Below, one piece after another: positions 34,174 to 45,924 of a stretch of 64,000 nt of DNA. Position 1 is the stretch's first letter. Every line of letters starts with the position of its first letter. The stretch comes from JBDTSW01 sp963782605 (GTDB taxonomy: Bacteria > Actinomycetota > Thermoleophilia > Solirubrobacterales > 70-9), in NCBI GenBank assembly GCA_963782605.1, contig CAWAKK010000012.1, positions 248,001 to 312,000 of the forward strand, written 5' to 3'. The notes under the pieces are model-generated. The model had not been told where the DNA came from. It saw nothing but the letters and a program-made list of their open reading frames with translations, and searched no databases. A program made the translations under genes and the position numbers.

Positions 34174-34575
34174 TCACCACACGTAGGCGACGACCTCGCC
34201 GCCTACGCCCTGCTGTTTTGCCTCGTGGCCGGTCATGACGCCCGAGGAGGACGAGATGATCGCCGTGCCCATGCCGCCCTGCACGCGCGGGACCTCATCG
34301 CCCGAGACGTAGCGGCGGCGACCGGGCCGCGAGACGCGGCGCAGGCCGGCGATCACGGGGCGCCGCTCCTCGGTGTACTTGAGCTCCACCTTGATCACCT
34401 CGCCCACCGCGGTCGGCTCAACGCTGAATCCCTTGATGTAGCCCTGCTCGGCGAGGATGCGCGACATCTCGCGCTTCAGCTTCGAAGCGGGGATCTCGAC
34501 CTCGGTGTGCTGGGCGGCGAGCCCATTGCGCACGCGGGTCAGGTAGTCGGAAACTGGATCGGTGACGACGCTCAT
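34174..34575 (-). CDS. rpsH: 30S ribosomal protein S8
   Basis: 133 residues. Primary binder of helix 21 of 16S rRNA. DPVSDYLTRVRNGLAAQHTE at the start and GMGTAIISSSSGVMTGHEAK, QGVGGEVVAYVW at the end are diagnostic. It lies 13 bases after rpsN. Confidence 0.97.
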   Translation of the reverse strand: MSVVTDPVSDYLTRVRNGLAAQHTEVEIPASKLKREMSRILAEQGYIKGFSVEPTAVGEVIKVELKYTEERRPVIAGLRRVSRPGRRRYVSGDEVPRVQGGMGTAIISSSSGVMTGHEAKQQGVGGEVVAYVW

Positions 34576-34588
34576 TGGAGTTCCTTGC

Positions 34589-34774
34589 CTACCAGGAGGA
34601 CTTCGTCAGGCCAGGGATGTGACCGTTGTGTGCGGCCTCGCGCAGACACAGACGGCAGAGGCCGAACTTGCGGTAATACGCGCGCGGTCGACCGCACCGC
34701 CGGCAGCGGTTGTGCGCCCTGGTCTTGTATTTGGGCTTGCGCCCCTGTTTTACGATCTTCGATGTCTTCGCCAT
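34589..34774 (-). CDS. rpsN: 30S ribosomal protein S14, zinc type (type Z)
   Basis: 61 residues. C24, C27, C40 and C43 form the zinc knuckle (NRCRRCGRPRAYYRKFGLCR), and the end HNGHIPGLTKSSW is typical of the short zinc-binding S14. It starts 8 bases after rplE. Confidence 0.97.
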   Translation of the reverse strand: MAKTSKIVKQGRKPKYKTRAHNRCRRCGRPRAYYRKFGLCRLCLREAAHNGHIPGLTKSSW

Positions 34775-34782
34775 CTCGGTCT

Positions 34783-35595
34783 CTACTCGTTTCCTTCGCT
34801 GCCTGATTCGCCGGCGCCTTCCGAGGGCTCGCCGCCGCCTTCGCCCTCTTCGTCCTCTTCTTCCTCTTCCCTGACGGGCTTGGCGTAGGCCTCTGGGTTC
34901 TCGGCCTTGAGCTGCTCGAGGGCGGCGGCCTCGGCCTCGGCCCGCAGACGGGCCTCCTCCTTGCGCCGCTCCTCCTCCTCGGCGTCCGCCACGTCCTCGG
35001 TCCCCGGACGTCCCTCTTCAGAGAATGGCATGCCGAGCGCCAAAAGCAGTTCGAAGCCCTCCTCATCGGTCTTCGCGCTGGTCGCGATCGTGACGTCGAG
35101 ACCGCGCACCTCGTCGATCGAGTCGTAGTCGATCTCGGGGAAGATCAGCTGCTCGCGGACACCCATCGAGTAGTTGCCTCGTCCGTCGAACGAACGTGGA
35201 TTGAGCCCGCGGAAGTCGCGGATGCGGGGGATCGCGATCGTGATGAGCCTGTCGAGGAACTCCCACATGCGAGTGCCGCGGAGCGTCACGGCGACCCCGA
35301 CGGGCATTCCCTCGCGGAGCTTGAAGTTCGCGATCGACTTGCGGGCACGGCGAACGTTCGGGTGCTGACCCGCGATCGTGGCGAGCTGCTCGGTTGCGGC
35401 CTCCAGGACCGGCGTCGACTGCTTCGCTTCGCCGACGCCCATGTTGAGGCCGATCTTGACCAGGCGCGGGACCTCCATCGGATTGCCGTAGGAGAACTTC
35501 TTGGTGAGCGCGGGCGCCACCTCGGACTCGTAGCGCTCGCGCAGACGCGGCGGCGGGGCCGCGCGCTGGGACTCTGGGACTGTCGCTGATTCCAT
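34783..35595 (-). CDS. rplE: 50S ribosomal protein L5 with long acidic C-terminal tail
   Basis: 270 residues against about 180 in most bacteria. The core (ALTKKFSYGNPMEVPRLVKI, GLNMGVGEAK, QHPNVRRARKSIANFKLREG, RDFRGLNPRSFDGRGNYSMG) binds 5S rRNA. After about residue 190 (LALGMPFSEEGRPGTED) comes a charged helix (AEEEERRKEEARLRAEAEAA) and an acidic, glycine-rich tail (EEEEEDEEGEGGGEPSEG). The tail function is unknown. Confidence 0.95.
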   Translation of the reverse strand: MESATVPESQRAAPPPRLRERYESEVAPALTKKFSYGNPMEVPRLVKIGLNMGVGEAKQSTPVLEAATEQLATIAGQHPNVRRARKSIANFKLREGMPVGVAVTLRGTRMWEFLDRLITIAIPRIRDFRGLNPRSFDGRGNYSMGVREQLIFPEIDYDSIDEVRGLDVTIATSAKTDEEGFELLLALGMPFSEEGRPGTEDVADAEEEERRKEEARLRAEAEAAALEQLKAENPEAYAKPVREEEEEDEEGEGGGEPSEGAGESGSEGNE

Positions 35596-35608
35596 TGGAT
35601 GCCTTCGT

Positions 35609-35950
35609 CTAATCGATCGACTTGTCGGTGCGCTTGGAGTAGCGCTGGCGCTTGCCGTCGTCGCCGGTGCGAACGCCGACGCGAGTGGGCTGGTTGTCGG
35701 ACGGGTCGACGAGCATCACGTTCGAGACGTCGATCGGACCCTCCTTCTCGATGATCCCGCCCGCCTCGCCACCGCGCTGGGTGTCCTTGACCGAGCGCGG
35801 CCGCTGGTGGCGCTTCACGATATTGAGGCCCTCGACGTAGACGCGGCGGCGCCCCGGCTCCGTCCGGACCACTCGTCCCGTCTTTCCCTTGTCCTTGCCG
35901 GCGGTGATGAGCACGTGGTCATCGCGCCGGACTCGCATCGACTTACTCAT
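35609..35950 (-). CDS. rplX: 50S ribosomal protein L24
   Basis: 113 residues. Early assembly protein with a KOW motif: RRDDHVLITAGKDKGKTGRV then VRTEPGRRRVYVEGLNIVKR. GGIIEKEGPIDVSNVMLVDP is the conserved second half. It starts 3 bases after the rplN stop. Confidence 0.96.
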   Translation of the reverse strand: MSKSMRVRRDDHVLITAGKDKGKTGRVVRTEPGRRRVYVEGLNIVKRHQRPRSVKDTQRGGEAGGIIEKEGPIDVSNVMLVDPSDNQPTRVGVRTGDDGKRQRYSKRTDKSID

Positions 35951-35953
35951 CGT

Positions 35954-36322
35954 TCAGAGCACCTCCGGAGCGAGCGAGACGATGCGCATGAAGTTGCGGT
36001 CGCGGAGCTCGCGCGCGACGGGGCCAAAGATGCGAGTCCCGCGCGGCGCTCCCTGCGGGTCGATCAGCACGGCGGCGTTCTCGTCGAACGAGATGTATGT
36101 GCCGTCGGAGCGGCCGAACTGCTTCCGCGTGCGTACAACCACGGCCTGAACGACCTCGCCCTTGCGCACGGCGCTGTGGGGCGTCGCCTGCTTGACGGTC
36201 GCCGTGATCACGTCGCCCACACCCGCGTAGCGGCGGTGAGAGCCACCCTTGACCCGGATGCACAGGATCTCTCGAGCGCCCGAGTTGTCGGCTACCTTGA
36301 GCTTTGTCTCCTGCTGGACCAC
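35954..36322 (-). CDS. rplN: 50S ribosomal protein L14
   Basis: 122 residues. VQQETKLKVADNSGAREILC at the start, then KGGSHRRYAGVGDVITATVK, and GTRIFGPVARELRDRNFMRI, VSLAPEVL at the end: complete and of standard length. L14 sits at the subunit interface. It starts 10 bases after rpsQ. Confidence 0.97.
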   Translation of the reverse strand: MVQQETKLKVADNSGAREILCIRVKGGSHRRYAGVGDVITATVKQATPHSAVRKGEVVQAVVVRTRKQFGRSDGTYISFDENAAVLIDPQGAPRGTRIFGPVARELRDRNFMRIVSLAPEVL

Positions 36323-36332
36323 GAACGGGCTC

Positions 36333-37052
36333 CTACCTCGCCTTCTCCACGATCTCGAGCAGGCGCCAGCGCTTTGTCTTCGAGAGGGGGCGCGTTTCGA
36401 CGATCCGCACCGTGTCCCCCTCGCCCGCGGCGTTCTCGGCGTCGTGGGCGTGCAGCGTGGCGCTGCGGCGGACGACCTTCTCGTAGGTGGGGTGACGACG
36501 CGCGACCTCGATCTTCACCGTGATCGTCTTGTCAGCCTTCGTGGAGACGACCCGGCCCAGGCGGACCTTCTTCGGACCCGGTGGGCGGTCGGCGGCAGGC
36601 GTACCCTCGCGGGATTCCTCGGCGTGCTTCGCCCGCATGCGCTCGCGATAGCGCCGCCGGTTGGCCGCATTGTGGGCACGGGTCTCCGCGCGCTCGCTCA
36701 CGCGCTCTTCCACGTTGCGCTCAGGGCGCGGCTCGCCGGAGAAGGTGGAGCGCTCTCGCTTTCGCAGTTGCTTGGGCGTCAGGGTCTCTGCCGGCTCGGC
36801 ATCTTCGCTCGGGGCAGCAGGCGCCTCGGCGGCAGGCTCGGCCTCCTCAGCGGGACTCTCGTCCTCAGCCGGGCGCTCCTCGGCCGGCGCCGCTTCCGCA
36901 GGGGCCTCTTCAGCAGGGGCCTCCTCGGCAGGGGCCTCTTCAGCAGGGGCCTCCGCGGCAGGGACCTCCGCGGCCGCGTCGTCGGCGGCCTCGGGAGCGG
37001 CGTCGGCCGCCGTCTCTTCGCCTTCGTTCTCGGTCTTCTCTTCGTCTGCCAT
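36333..37052 (-). CDS. rpsQ: 30S ribosomal protein S17 with 160-residue N-terminal extension
   Basis: 239 residues; S17 is usually about 85. The S17 OB-fold domain starts near residue 160 (KKVRLGRVVSTKADKTITVK, PTYEKVVRRSATLHAHDAEN, DTVRIVETRPLSKTKRWRLL). Residues 1-90 are acidic and Ala/Pro-rich with tandem EEAPA units, and 91-158 are strongly basic (RYRERMRAKHAEESREG). No alternative ATG sits right at the domain boundary with a good ribosome site, and ATG 37052 overlaps the rpmC stop (TGATG), so the long form is favoured. Confidence 0.9.
   Translation of the reverse strand: MADEEKTENEGEETAADAAPEAADDAAAEVPAAEAPAEEAPAEEAPAEEAPAEAAPAEERPAEDESPAEEAEPAAEAPAAPSEDAEPAETLTPKQLRKRERSTFSGEPRPERNVEERVSERAETRAHNAANRRRYRERMRAKHAEESREGTPAADRPPGPKKVRLGRVVSTKADKTITVKIEVARRHPTYEKVVRRSATLHAHDAENAAGEGDTVRIVETRPLSKTKRWRLLEIVEKAR
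36901..36975. repeat. 15-base tandem repeat inside rpsQ
   Basis: Five 15-base units (ggggcctcttcagca, ggggcctcctcggca, ggggcctcttcagca, ggggcctccgcggca, gggacctccgcggcc) encode EEAPA-type repeats on the minus strand. Units one and three are identical. The array keeps frame, so its copy number could vary without breaking S17. Confidence 0.85.
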
Positions 37053-37264
37053 CAGGTCTTCAGTTCCTTGTTTACGTCGATCCCGCGCTCGCGGGCAATC
37101 GTCAGGAGGCGGGCCACGTCTTGCCGCGACCCACTCAGCCCGGCCGTGTTCTCGAGCTCGCCGGTCGCGTGCCGGAAGCGAAGGCTGAACGTCGCCTCGC
37201 GCGCCTCTTTCAGCGCTTGGACGAGGTCCTGGTCGGACAGCGCATGTGCATCGCCGGACTTCAT
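37052..37264 (-). CDS. rpmC: 50S ribosomal protein L29
   Basis: 70 residues: SDQDLVQALKEAREATFSLR, FRHATGELENTAGLSGSRQD and VARLLTIARERGIDVN, the two-helix hairpin near the polypeptide exit. The stop overlaps rpsQ by one base and the start overlaps the rplP stop (ATGA). Confidence 0.95.
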   Translation of the reverse strand: MKSGDAHALSDQDLVQALKEAREATFSLRFRHATGELENTAGLSGSRQDVARLLTIARERGIDVNKELKT

Positions 37265-37679
37265 CCGCCCGTGTCCTCGCGGCTCACGACCTTGGTCTTG
37301 ATTGGGAGCTTGCTGCCGCCGAGGGTCATCGCCTCCTTGGCGAGGTCCTCAGAGACGCCGGCGAGCTCGAACATGACGCGGCCCGGCTTCACGACCGCGA
37401 CCCAGCCCTCGGGGTTGCCCTTGCCGGAGCCCATCCGGGTCTCAGCGGGCTTCTTGGTGATCGGTTTGTCGGGAAAGATGTTGATCCAGACCTTGCCGCC
37501 GCGCTTGATCTTGCGGGTCATCGCGACTCGGGCAGCCTCGATCTGGCGGTTCGTAACCCACCCGCGCTCGAGCGCCTTCAGCCCGTACTCGCCGAACGCA
37601 ACGGTGCTGCCGCCCTTGGTGTTGCCGCGTCGGCGGCCGCGCATCTGCTTGCGGTACTTGACCCGCTTGGGCATCAGCA

Positions 37680-37680
<1 letters not shown>
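37261..37680 (-). CDS. rplP: 50S ribosomal protein L16
   Basis: 139 residues from ATG 37680 (LMPKRVKYRKQMRGRRRGNT); ATG 37674 is also possible. L16 organises the tRNA-binding A-site region. AFGEYGLKALERGWVTNRQI, EAARVAMTRKIKRGGKVWIN, PAETRMGSGKGNPEGWVAVV are standard. Its ATG shares one base with the frame-corrected rpsC stop (TGATG), which supports that correction. Confidence 0.96.
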
Positions 37681-38643
<963 letters not shown>

Positions 38644-38662
38644 CTGGTGCGCTTCCTCTCGG

Positions 38663-39037
38663 CTACTCGTCGTCTGGCGTCAACACGACGCTCATATGGC
38701 AGGTCTTCTTCTCGATGCGGGTGGCCCGGCCGCGGGCGCGGGCGCGCCAACGCTTGAGCGTCGGCCCCTCGTCGACGCGGATCTCCGTGATCCGCATGTC
38801 CTCCGCGACGAGGTCATGATTGTTCTCGGCGTTCGCCGCGGCCGAGGCAATCAGCTTCGAGACATCGCGGGCAGCGCCCCGCGGGGAGAAGCGCAGGAGC
38901 GTCTGGGCGTCGATCACCGACAGCCCGCGCACCTGATCTGCGACGAGGCGCGCCTTGCGCGGAGCCACGCGCACGTAGCGTGCGGAGGCACGCACGGTCG
39001 GCGCCTGCGGCTCGGTCTTCTCAGTTGCCGTCGCCAT
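38663..39037 (-). CDS. rplV: 50S ribosomal protein L22
   Basis: 124 residues. VRASARYVRVAPRKARLVAD, QVRGLSVIDAQTLLRFSPRG and DEGPTLKRWRARARGRATRI, EKKTCHMSVVL are typical; the long hairpin lines the exit tunnel. A short polar N-terminus (ATATEKTEPQAP) precedes the domain. It starts 6 bases after rpsS. Confidence 0.97.
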   Translation of the reverse strand: MATATEKTEPQAPTVRASARYVRVAPRKARLVADQVRGLSVIDAQTLLRFSPRGAARDVSKLIASAAANAENNHDLVAEDMRITEIRVDEGPTLKRWRARARGRATRIEKKTCHMSVVLTPDDE

Positions 39038-39043
39038 CAGCCT

Positions 39044-39316
39044 TTAGCGCTCCCTCTTGTCGCCGGAGTGGGAGCGGAAGGTCCTCGTGGGGGCGAACTC
39101 GCCCAGCTTGTGGCCGACCATCGATTCGGAAACGAACACAGGCACGTGCTTGCGTCCGTCGTGGACCGCGATCGTGTGCCCGACCATCTCGGGGAAGACC
39201 GTTGAGGCGCGCGACCAGGTCTTGACCATCTGCTTCGAGCCGGATTCGTTCATCTGGTTGATGCGCCGCATCAGCCGCTCCTCGACCCACGGGCCCTTCT
39301 TCGTCGAGCGCCCCAT
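39044..39316 (-). CDS. rpsS: 30S ribosomal protein S19
   Basis: 90 residues from ATG 39316, which overlaps the rplB stop (TAATG). GRSTKKGPWVEERLMRRINQ, RASTVFPEMVGHTIAVHDGR, VSESMVGHKLGEFAPTRTFR are diagnostic. It forms a complex with S13 in the 30S head. Confidence 0.97.
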   Translation of the reverse strand: MGRSTKKGPWVEERLMRRINQMNESGSKQMVKTWSRASTVFPEMVGHTIAVHDGRKHVPVFVSESMVGHKLGEFAPTRTFRSHSGDKRER

Positions 39317-40167
39317 TAGCGAGTGCCTCCCTTGCGCTTGCCGCGACGCCGGCCGCGGAGAATCATCGCGCCGGACGCCTTGCCCTTCTTGCGGGTGCGA
39401 TAGCCGAGCGTGGGCTTGCCCCATGGGGTGCGCGGGTGCCCTCCGGGCGTCTTGTGGGCCTCGCCGCCGCCGTGGGGGTGATCGACCGGGTTCATGGCAA
39501 CGCCCCGCGTCTGCGGCCGCACGCCCTTGTGGCGCTTGCGCCCGGCCTTCCCGATGGTCGTGTTCTGATGCTCGGCGTTCGAGAGCGAGCCGATCGTCGC
39601 GCGGCATTCGCCGCGGACGAGGCGCATCTCCGAAGACGGCAGGCGCAGGGTGACCATCGGGCCCTCCTTCGCCACCACCTGGATGGCCGAGCCGGCGGCG
39701 CGGCCGAGCCGGCCACCCTGGCCCCCCACCATCTCGACGTTGTGGACGATCGTTCCCGTTGGGATCGCCGCCAGCGGCAGCGCGTTGCCCGGGCGGATGT
39801 CGGCCTCATCGCCGGACTCGACCACGTCGCCGGGGCCGAGGCCCTGCGGCGCAAGGATGTAGCTCTTGTGCCCGTCGGCGTAATGCAGGAGCGCGATGTA
39901 GGTGGTGCGGTTCGGGTCGTACTCGATCGAGGCCACCTTGGCCGGCACGCCGTCCTTGCGGCGCTTGAAGTCGATCTCTCGGTAGCGCCGCTTGGCCCCG
40001 CCGCCGCGGTGGCGTGAGGTAACGCGACCGTGCGAGTTGCGCCCGCCGGTCGAGGACTTGCCCTTGGTGAGCTTCTTGTTCGGCGAGGAGGCCGTCAGCT
40101 CCTCACGCAGCTGATACGTGGCGAAGCGACGCCCGGGGCTCGTTGGCTTTGTCTTGCGGTTGGCCAT
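39316..40167 (-). CDS. rplB: 50S ribosomal protein L2
   Basis: 283 residues. Close to the peptidyl transferase centre. GRNSHGRVTSRHRGGGAKRR, EYDPNRTTYIALLHYADGHK, VHNVEMVGGQGGRLGRAAGS, GVAMNPVDHPHGGGEAHKTP with the functionally important His, and GKPTLGYRTRKKGKASGAM are all present. It starts 3 bases after the rplW stop. Confidence 0.98.
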   Translation of the reverse strand: MANRKTKPTSPGRRFATYQLREELTASSPNKKLTKGKSSTGGRNSHGRVTSRHRGGGAKRRYREIDFKRRKDGVPAKVASIEYDPNRTTYIALLHYADGHKSYILAPQGLGPGDVVESGDEADIRPGNALPLAAIPTGTIVHNVEMVGGQGGRLGRAAGSAIQVVAKEGPMVTLRLPSSEMRLVRGECRATIGSLSNAEHQNTTIGKAGRKRHKGVRPQTRGVAMNPVDHPHGGGEAHKTPGGHPRTPWGKPTLGYRTRKKGKASGAMILRGRRRGKRKGGTR

Positions 40168-40170
40168 TTC

Positions 40171-40467
40171 CTACTCCGCCACCGCCGCGCCCTCGAACAG
40201 CTCGATTCGGTCGCCCGGAGCGAGCTGGACGATCGCCTTCTTCCAGCTTCGGGTGCGGCCACTGTGAAGCCCGCGGCGCTTCGGCTTCGAGCGCACCTGC
40301 AGGGTTCTCACCCCAACCACCGTGACACCGAAGATCTCCTCGACCGCCCTCGAGACCTGGGTCTTGTGTGCCCGGTCGTCGACGCGGAAGGTGTACTTCC
40401 CGTCGGCCATGAGCGCGTAGCTCTTCTCGGAGACGACGGGCTCAATGATGACCTGGCGCGCCAGCAT
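40171..40467 (-). CDS. rplW: 50S ribosomal protein L23
   Basis: 98 residues from ATG 40467, overlapping the rplD stop (TGATG). ARQVIIEPVVSEKSYALMAD, GKYTFRVDDRAHKTQVSRAV, EEIFGVTVVGVRTLQVRSKP are typical of the tunnel-exit protein that docks trigger factor and SRP. Confidence 0.96.
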   Translation of the reverse strand: MLARQVIIEPVVSEKSYALMADGKYTFRVDDRAHKTQVSRAVEEIFGVTVVGVRTLQVRSKPKRRGLHSGRTRSWKKAIVQLAPGDRIELFEGAAVAE

Positions 40468-41114
40468 CAGCCATCGTCCTTTCCGGCCTCGCCCTTGCGG
40501 GTGACATCGGCGGAGCGGGCCTCGAGCACTGAAAGCGCCGCCTCGGAGGCGACGATGGAGCCGGCGGCCAGCACATCGGCGACGCCGACGGCGCTCGCCG
40601 GGAGCACCGACACGCGGGGGATGTTGCGAAAGCTCTTGACGAGCGCGGTCTCGTCGGGGTCGACGATCAGGAGCGTCGGGCCCTTGGCGCCCCATTTTGA
40701 AAGCGCGGCGGCCGCCGTCTTCGTCGCCGGCTCGTCGTAGGTGGAGGCGTCGATGACGGCGATGGAGCCGCGCGTGGCGTGCACCGAGAGTGCCGAGCGG
40801 AGAGCGCGCCGGCGGGCCTTGCGATTCACCTTCACGGTGTAGCCGCGCGGGGTCGGGCCGAAGGCGGGGCCGCCGCCCCGGCGGTGGGGAACGGAGAGGG
40901 CGCCGACGCGGGCGCGGCCCGTGCCCTTCTGGCGCCATGCCTTGGCGCCGGTCATCGAGACCTCGCCGCGTCCGAGCGTGGACGCCGTTCCGCGGCGACG
41001 GGCATTCAGGTCGGCGCGCGCGGCCTCGTGCACGAGCGACTCGTGGAACTCCTCGCCGAACACCGCGGCGGGCAGGTCCTGCTTCGACTGCTTGCCGAGG
41101 ACGGGTGCCTTCAT
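40467..41114 (-). CDS. rplD: 50S ribosomal protein L4
   Basis: 215 residues from ATG 41114 (KAPVLGKQSKQDLPAAVFG); ATG 41132 would add six residues and overlap rplC by 8 bases. The extended loop GRGEVSMTGAKAWRQKGTGR and ARVGALSVPHRRGGGPAFGP is the tunnel-lining segment. FRNIPRVSVLPASAVGVADV is typical of the C-terminal domain. In many bacteria L4 also represses its own operon. Confidence 0.96.
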   Translation of the reverse strand: MKAPVLGKQSKQDLPAAVFGEEFHESLVHEAARADLNARRRGTASTLGRGEVSMTGAKAWRQKGTGRARVGALSVPHRRGGGPAFGPTPRGYTVKVNRKARRRALRSALSVHATRGSIAVIDASTYDEPATKTAAAALSKWGAKGPTLLIVDPDETALVKSFRNIPRVSVLPASAVGVADVLAAGSIVASEAALSVLEARSADVTRKGEAGKDDG

Positions 41115-41124
41115 GGCCGCGGCG

Positions 41125-41742
41125 CTAGGCATCGGTGCGCACCTCCACCGTGCCGCCCTTGGGACCGGGGACGCCGCCGCGAACGAGCAGGAGGTTGTTC
41201 TCGGCATCGACCTGGAAGACCTCCAGGCGGCGCTGGGTCGCGCGCTTGCCACCCATCCGGCCGGGCATCTTCATGCCCTTCCAGACCCGGGCCGGATCTG
41301 CGCTCGCGCCCACGGAGCCGGGCGCGCGGACGTTGTGGGAGCCGTGCGAGACGGGACCGCGACTGAAGCCGTGGCGGCGGATGGTGCCTTGGAAGCCCTT
41401 GCCGACGGCGGTCCCTGAGACCTTCACGAGCTGGCCCTCCTCGAAGTCGGCCACGGTGACCGCATCGCCGACCTGGCGCTCGTCGCCCTCGTCACGGAAC
41501 TCCACGAGCGTGCGCGAGGCGGGGGACCCGGCCTTTCGCAGATGGCCGAGCTCGGCCTTGGTGAGCCTGCGCTCGGCGACCTCGTCGAAGGAGAGCTGGA
41601 TCGCGGCGTAGCCGTCGCGCTCGGGCTCGCGAAGCGCCGTGATCGTGCAGGGGCCCGCTTGGATCACGGTCACCGGGACTCGCGTTCCGTCGTCGGTGAA
41701 GACCTGGGTCATCCCGACCTTCTTGCCGATGATCGCCGCCAT
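41125..41742 (-). CDS. rplC: 50S ribosomal protein L3
   Basis: 205 residues. IIGKKVGMTQVFTDDGTRVP at the start, GKGFQGTIRRHGFSRGPVSH then GSHNVRAPGSVGASADPARV, and GKRATQRRLEVFQVDAENNL are the conserved L3 parts, including the W-finger region near the peptidyl transferase centre. It follows rpsJ by 20 bases. Confidence 0.97.
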   Translation of the reverse strand: MAAIIGKKVGMTQVFTDDGTRVPVTVIQAGPCTITALREPERDGYAAIQLSFDEVAERRLTKAELGHLRKAGSPASRTLVEFRDEGDERQVGDAVTVADFEEGQLVKVSGTAVGKGFQGTIRRHGFSRGPVSHGSHNVRAPGSVGASADPARVWKGMKMPGRMGGKRATQRRLEVFQVDAENNLLLVRGGVPGPKGGTVEVRTDA

Positions 41743-41762
41743 CTCAAACCCGCCTCAGGCAC

Positions 41763-42083
41763 CTAGGTCCGGATCTCGATGTCGACCCCGGCCGGGAGCG
41801 CGTCGAGGCGCTGGAGGGAGTCGACGGTCTTCGGGGTCGGCTGGAGGATGTCGATGAGGCGCTTGTGCGTGCGGATCTCGAAGTGCTCGCGCGAGTCCTT
41901 GTCCTTGAACGGCGAGCGGATCACGCAGTAGACGTTCTTCTCAGTGGGCAGGGGAACTGGCCCGGACACGGTCGCGCCGGTGCGCTGCGCCGTCTCGACG
42001 ATCTCCCGCGCCGCGCGATCGATCGCGTCGTGGTCGTACGCCTTCAGGCGGATCCGAATTCTGGTGGCGGCCAATGCGGCCAT
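41763..42083 (-). CDS. rpsJ: 30S ribosomal protein S10
   Basis: 106 residues. RIRIRLKAYDHDAIDRAARE, GATVSGPVPLPTEKNVYCVI, SREHFEIRTHKRLIDILQPT then TVDSLQRLDALPAGVDIEIR: the complete S10/NusE, which also takes part in antitermination with NusB and NusG. A GC-rich stem-loop lies upstream at 42125-42156 (GGGGCGC/GCGCCCC), which may be the leader of the S10 operon. Confidence 0.97.
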   Translation of the reverse strand: MAALAATRIRIRLKAYDHDAIDRAAREIVETAQRTGATVSGPVPLPTEKNVYCVIRSPFKDKDSREHFEIRTHKRLIDILQPTPKTVDSLQRLDALPAGVDIEIRT

Positions 42084-42179
42084 CTATCTCGTACTCGTTC
42101 CCTTTTTCGTCTTAGTGCGCAGTTGGGGCGCCGCCCCACTGGCGGGGCCGCGCCCCAGTCGTATCCAACAAATTCACTG

Positions 42180-42208
42180 CGAAGGGGCCGGATCTGCCGG
42201 CCCCTTCG
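42180..42208 (-). terminator. Strong hairpin after tuf
   Basis: On the minus strand CGAAGGGGCCGG-CAGAT-CCGGCCCCTTCG, twelve base pairs, starts 3 bases after the tuf stop. There is no T run after it (CAGTGAATTTG), so it may only partly stop transcription or protect the tuf 3' end before the S10 operon. Confidence 0.6.
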
Positions 42209-42211
42209 GTC

Positions 42212-43396
<1,185 letters not shown>

Positions 43397-43541
43397 CTGC
43401 TCCTCTAGCTCCTTCTCGTTCTCTTAAGTTCCGTCTGGATCTCTGACTAGGTTTTCCGTACTGGTCGCTCGCGCGCTCACGCGGGCGTGTGCTCGTTTGC
43501 CGGGGACCCGGACGAACCCCCCGAATATAGGGAATCGACGC

Positions 43542-45659
<2,118 letters not shown>

Positions 45660-45756
45660 TTCGTAAGAATGTGGGAAAGTTGCCTGCGTCCTATCGGCGC
45701 CGCGCGCCGCTCAGTGAGAAGGAGAGGAAGAGGGGCCAAGGAGCCGGTCTCGCGCA

Positions 45757-45777
45757 CAAAAAAGGCCCTCGACGGGC
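45757..45777 (-). terminator. Terminator-like hairpin in the fusA leader
   Basis: Minus strand GGCCC-GTCGA-GGGCC followed by TTTTTT, about 98 bases before the fusA ATG. No minus-strand gene ends just upstream, so it lies in the leader and may act as an attenuator. The other leader sequence contains no gene. Confidence 0.55.
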
Positions 45778-45793
45778 CATAGCGCTACCGCTT

Positions 45794-45822
45794 TTGAACC
45801 AGCCCGACTACGCCTATATGTT
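45794..45822 (+). promoter_or_regulatory. Promoter of the two membrane protein genes
   Basis: TTGAAC (45794-45799), 17 bases, TATGTT (45817-45822). Transcription would start near 45829, about 95 bases before ATG 45925. Confidence 0.5.
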
Positions 45823-45924
45823 GCGGCTCTCCATGAAACGAATTCTCGCGCGCGACCTGGGCGCCTCCCAGGCGCGAGCGACGCGTGATGATAGCAGAGG
45901 GTCAGAGGCCCTCCCGGGGGCCGA

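Noticed and set aside
36901..36975. Possible CRISPR or intergenic minisatellite
   Set aside because: The 15-base units are inside rpsQ, stay in frame, and have no spacers.
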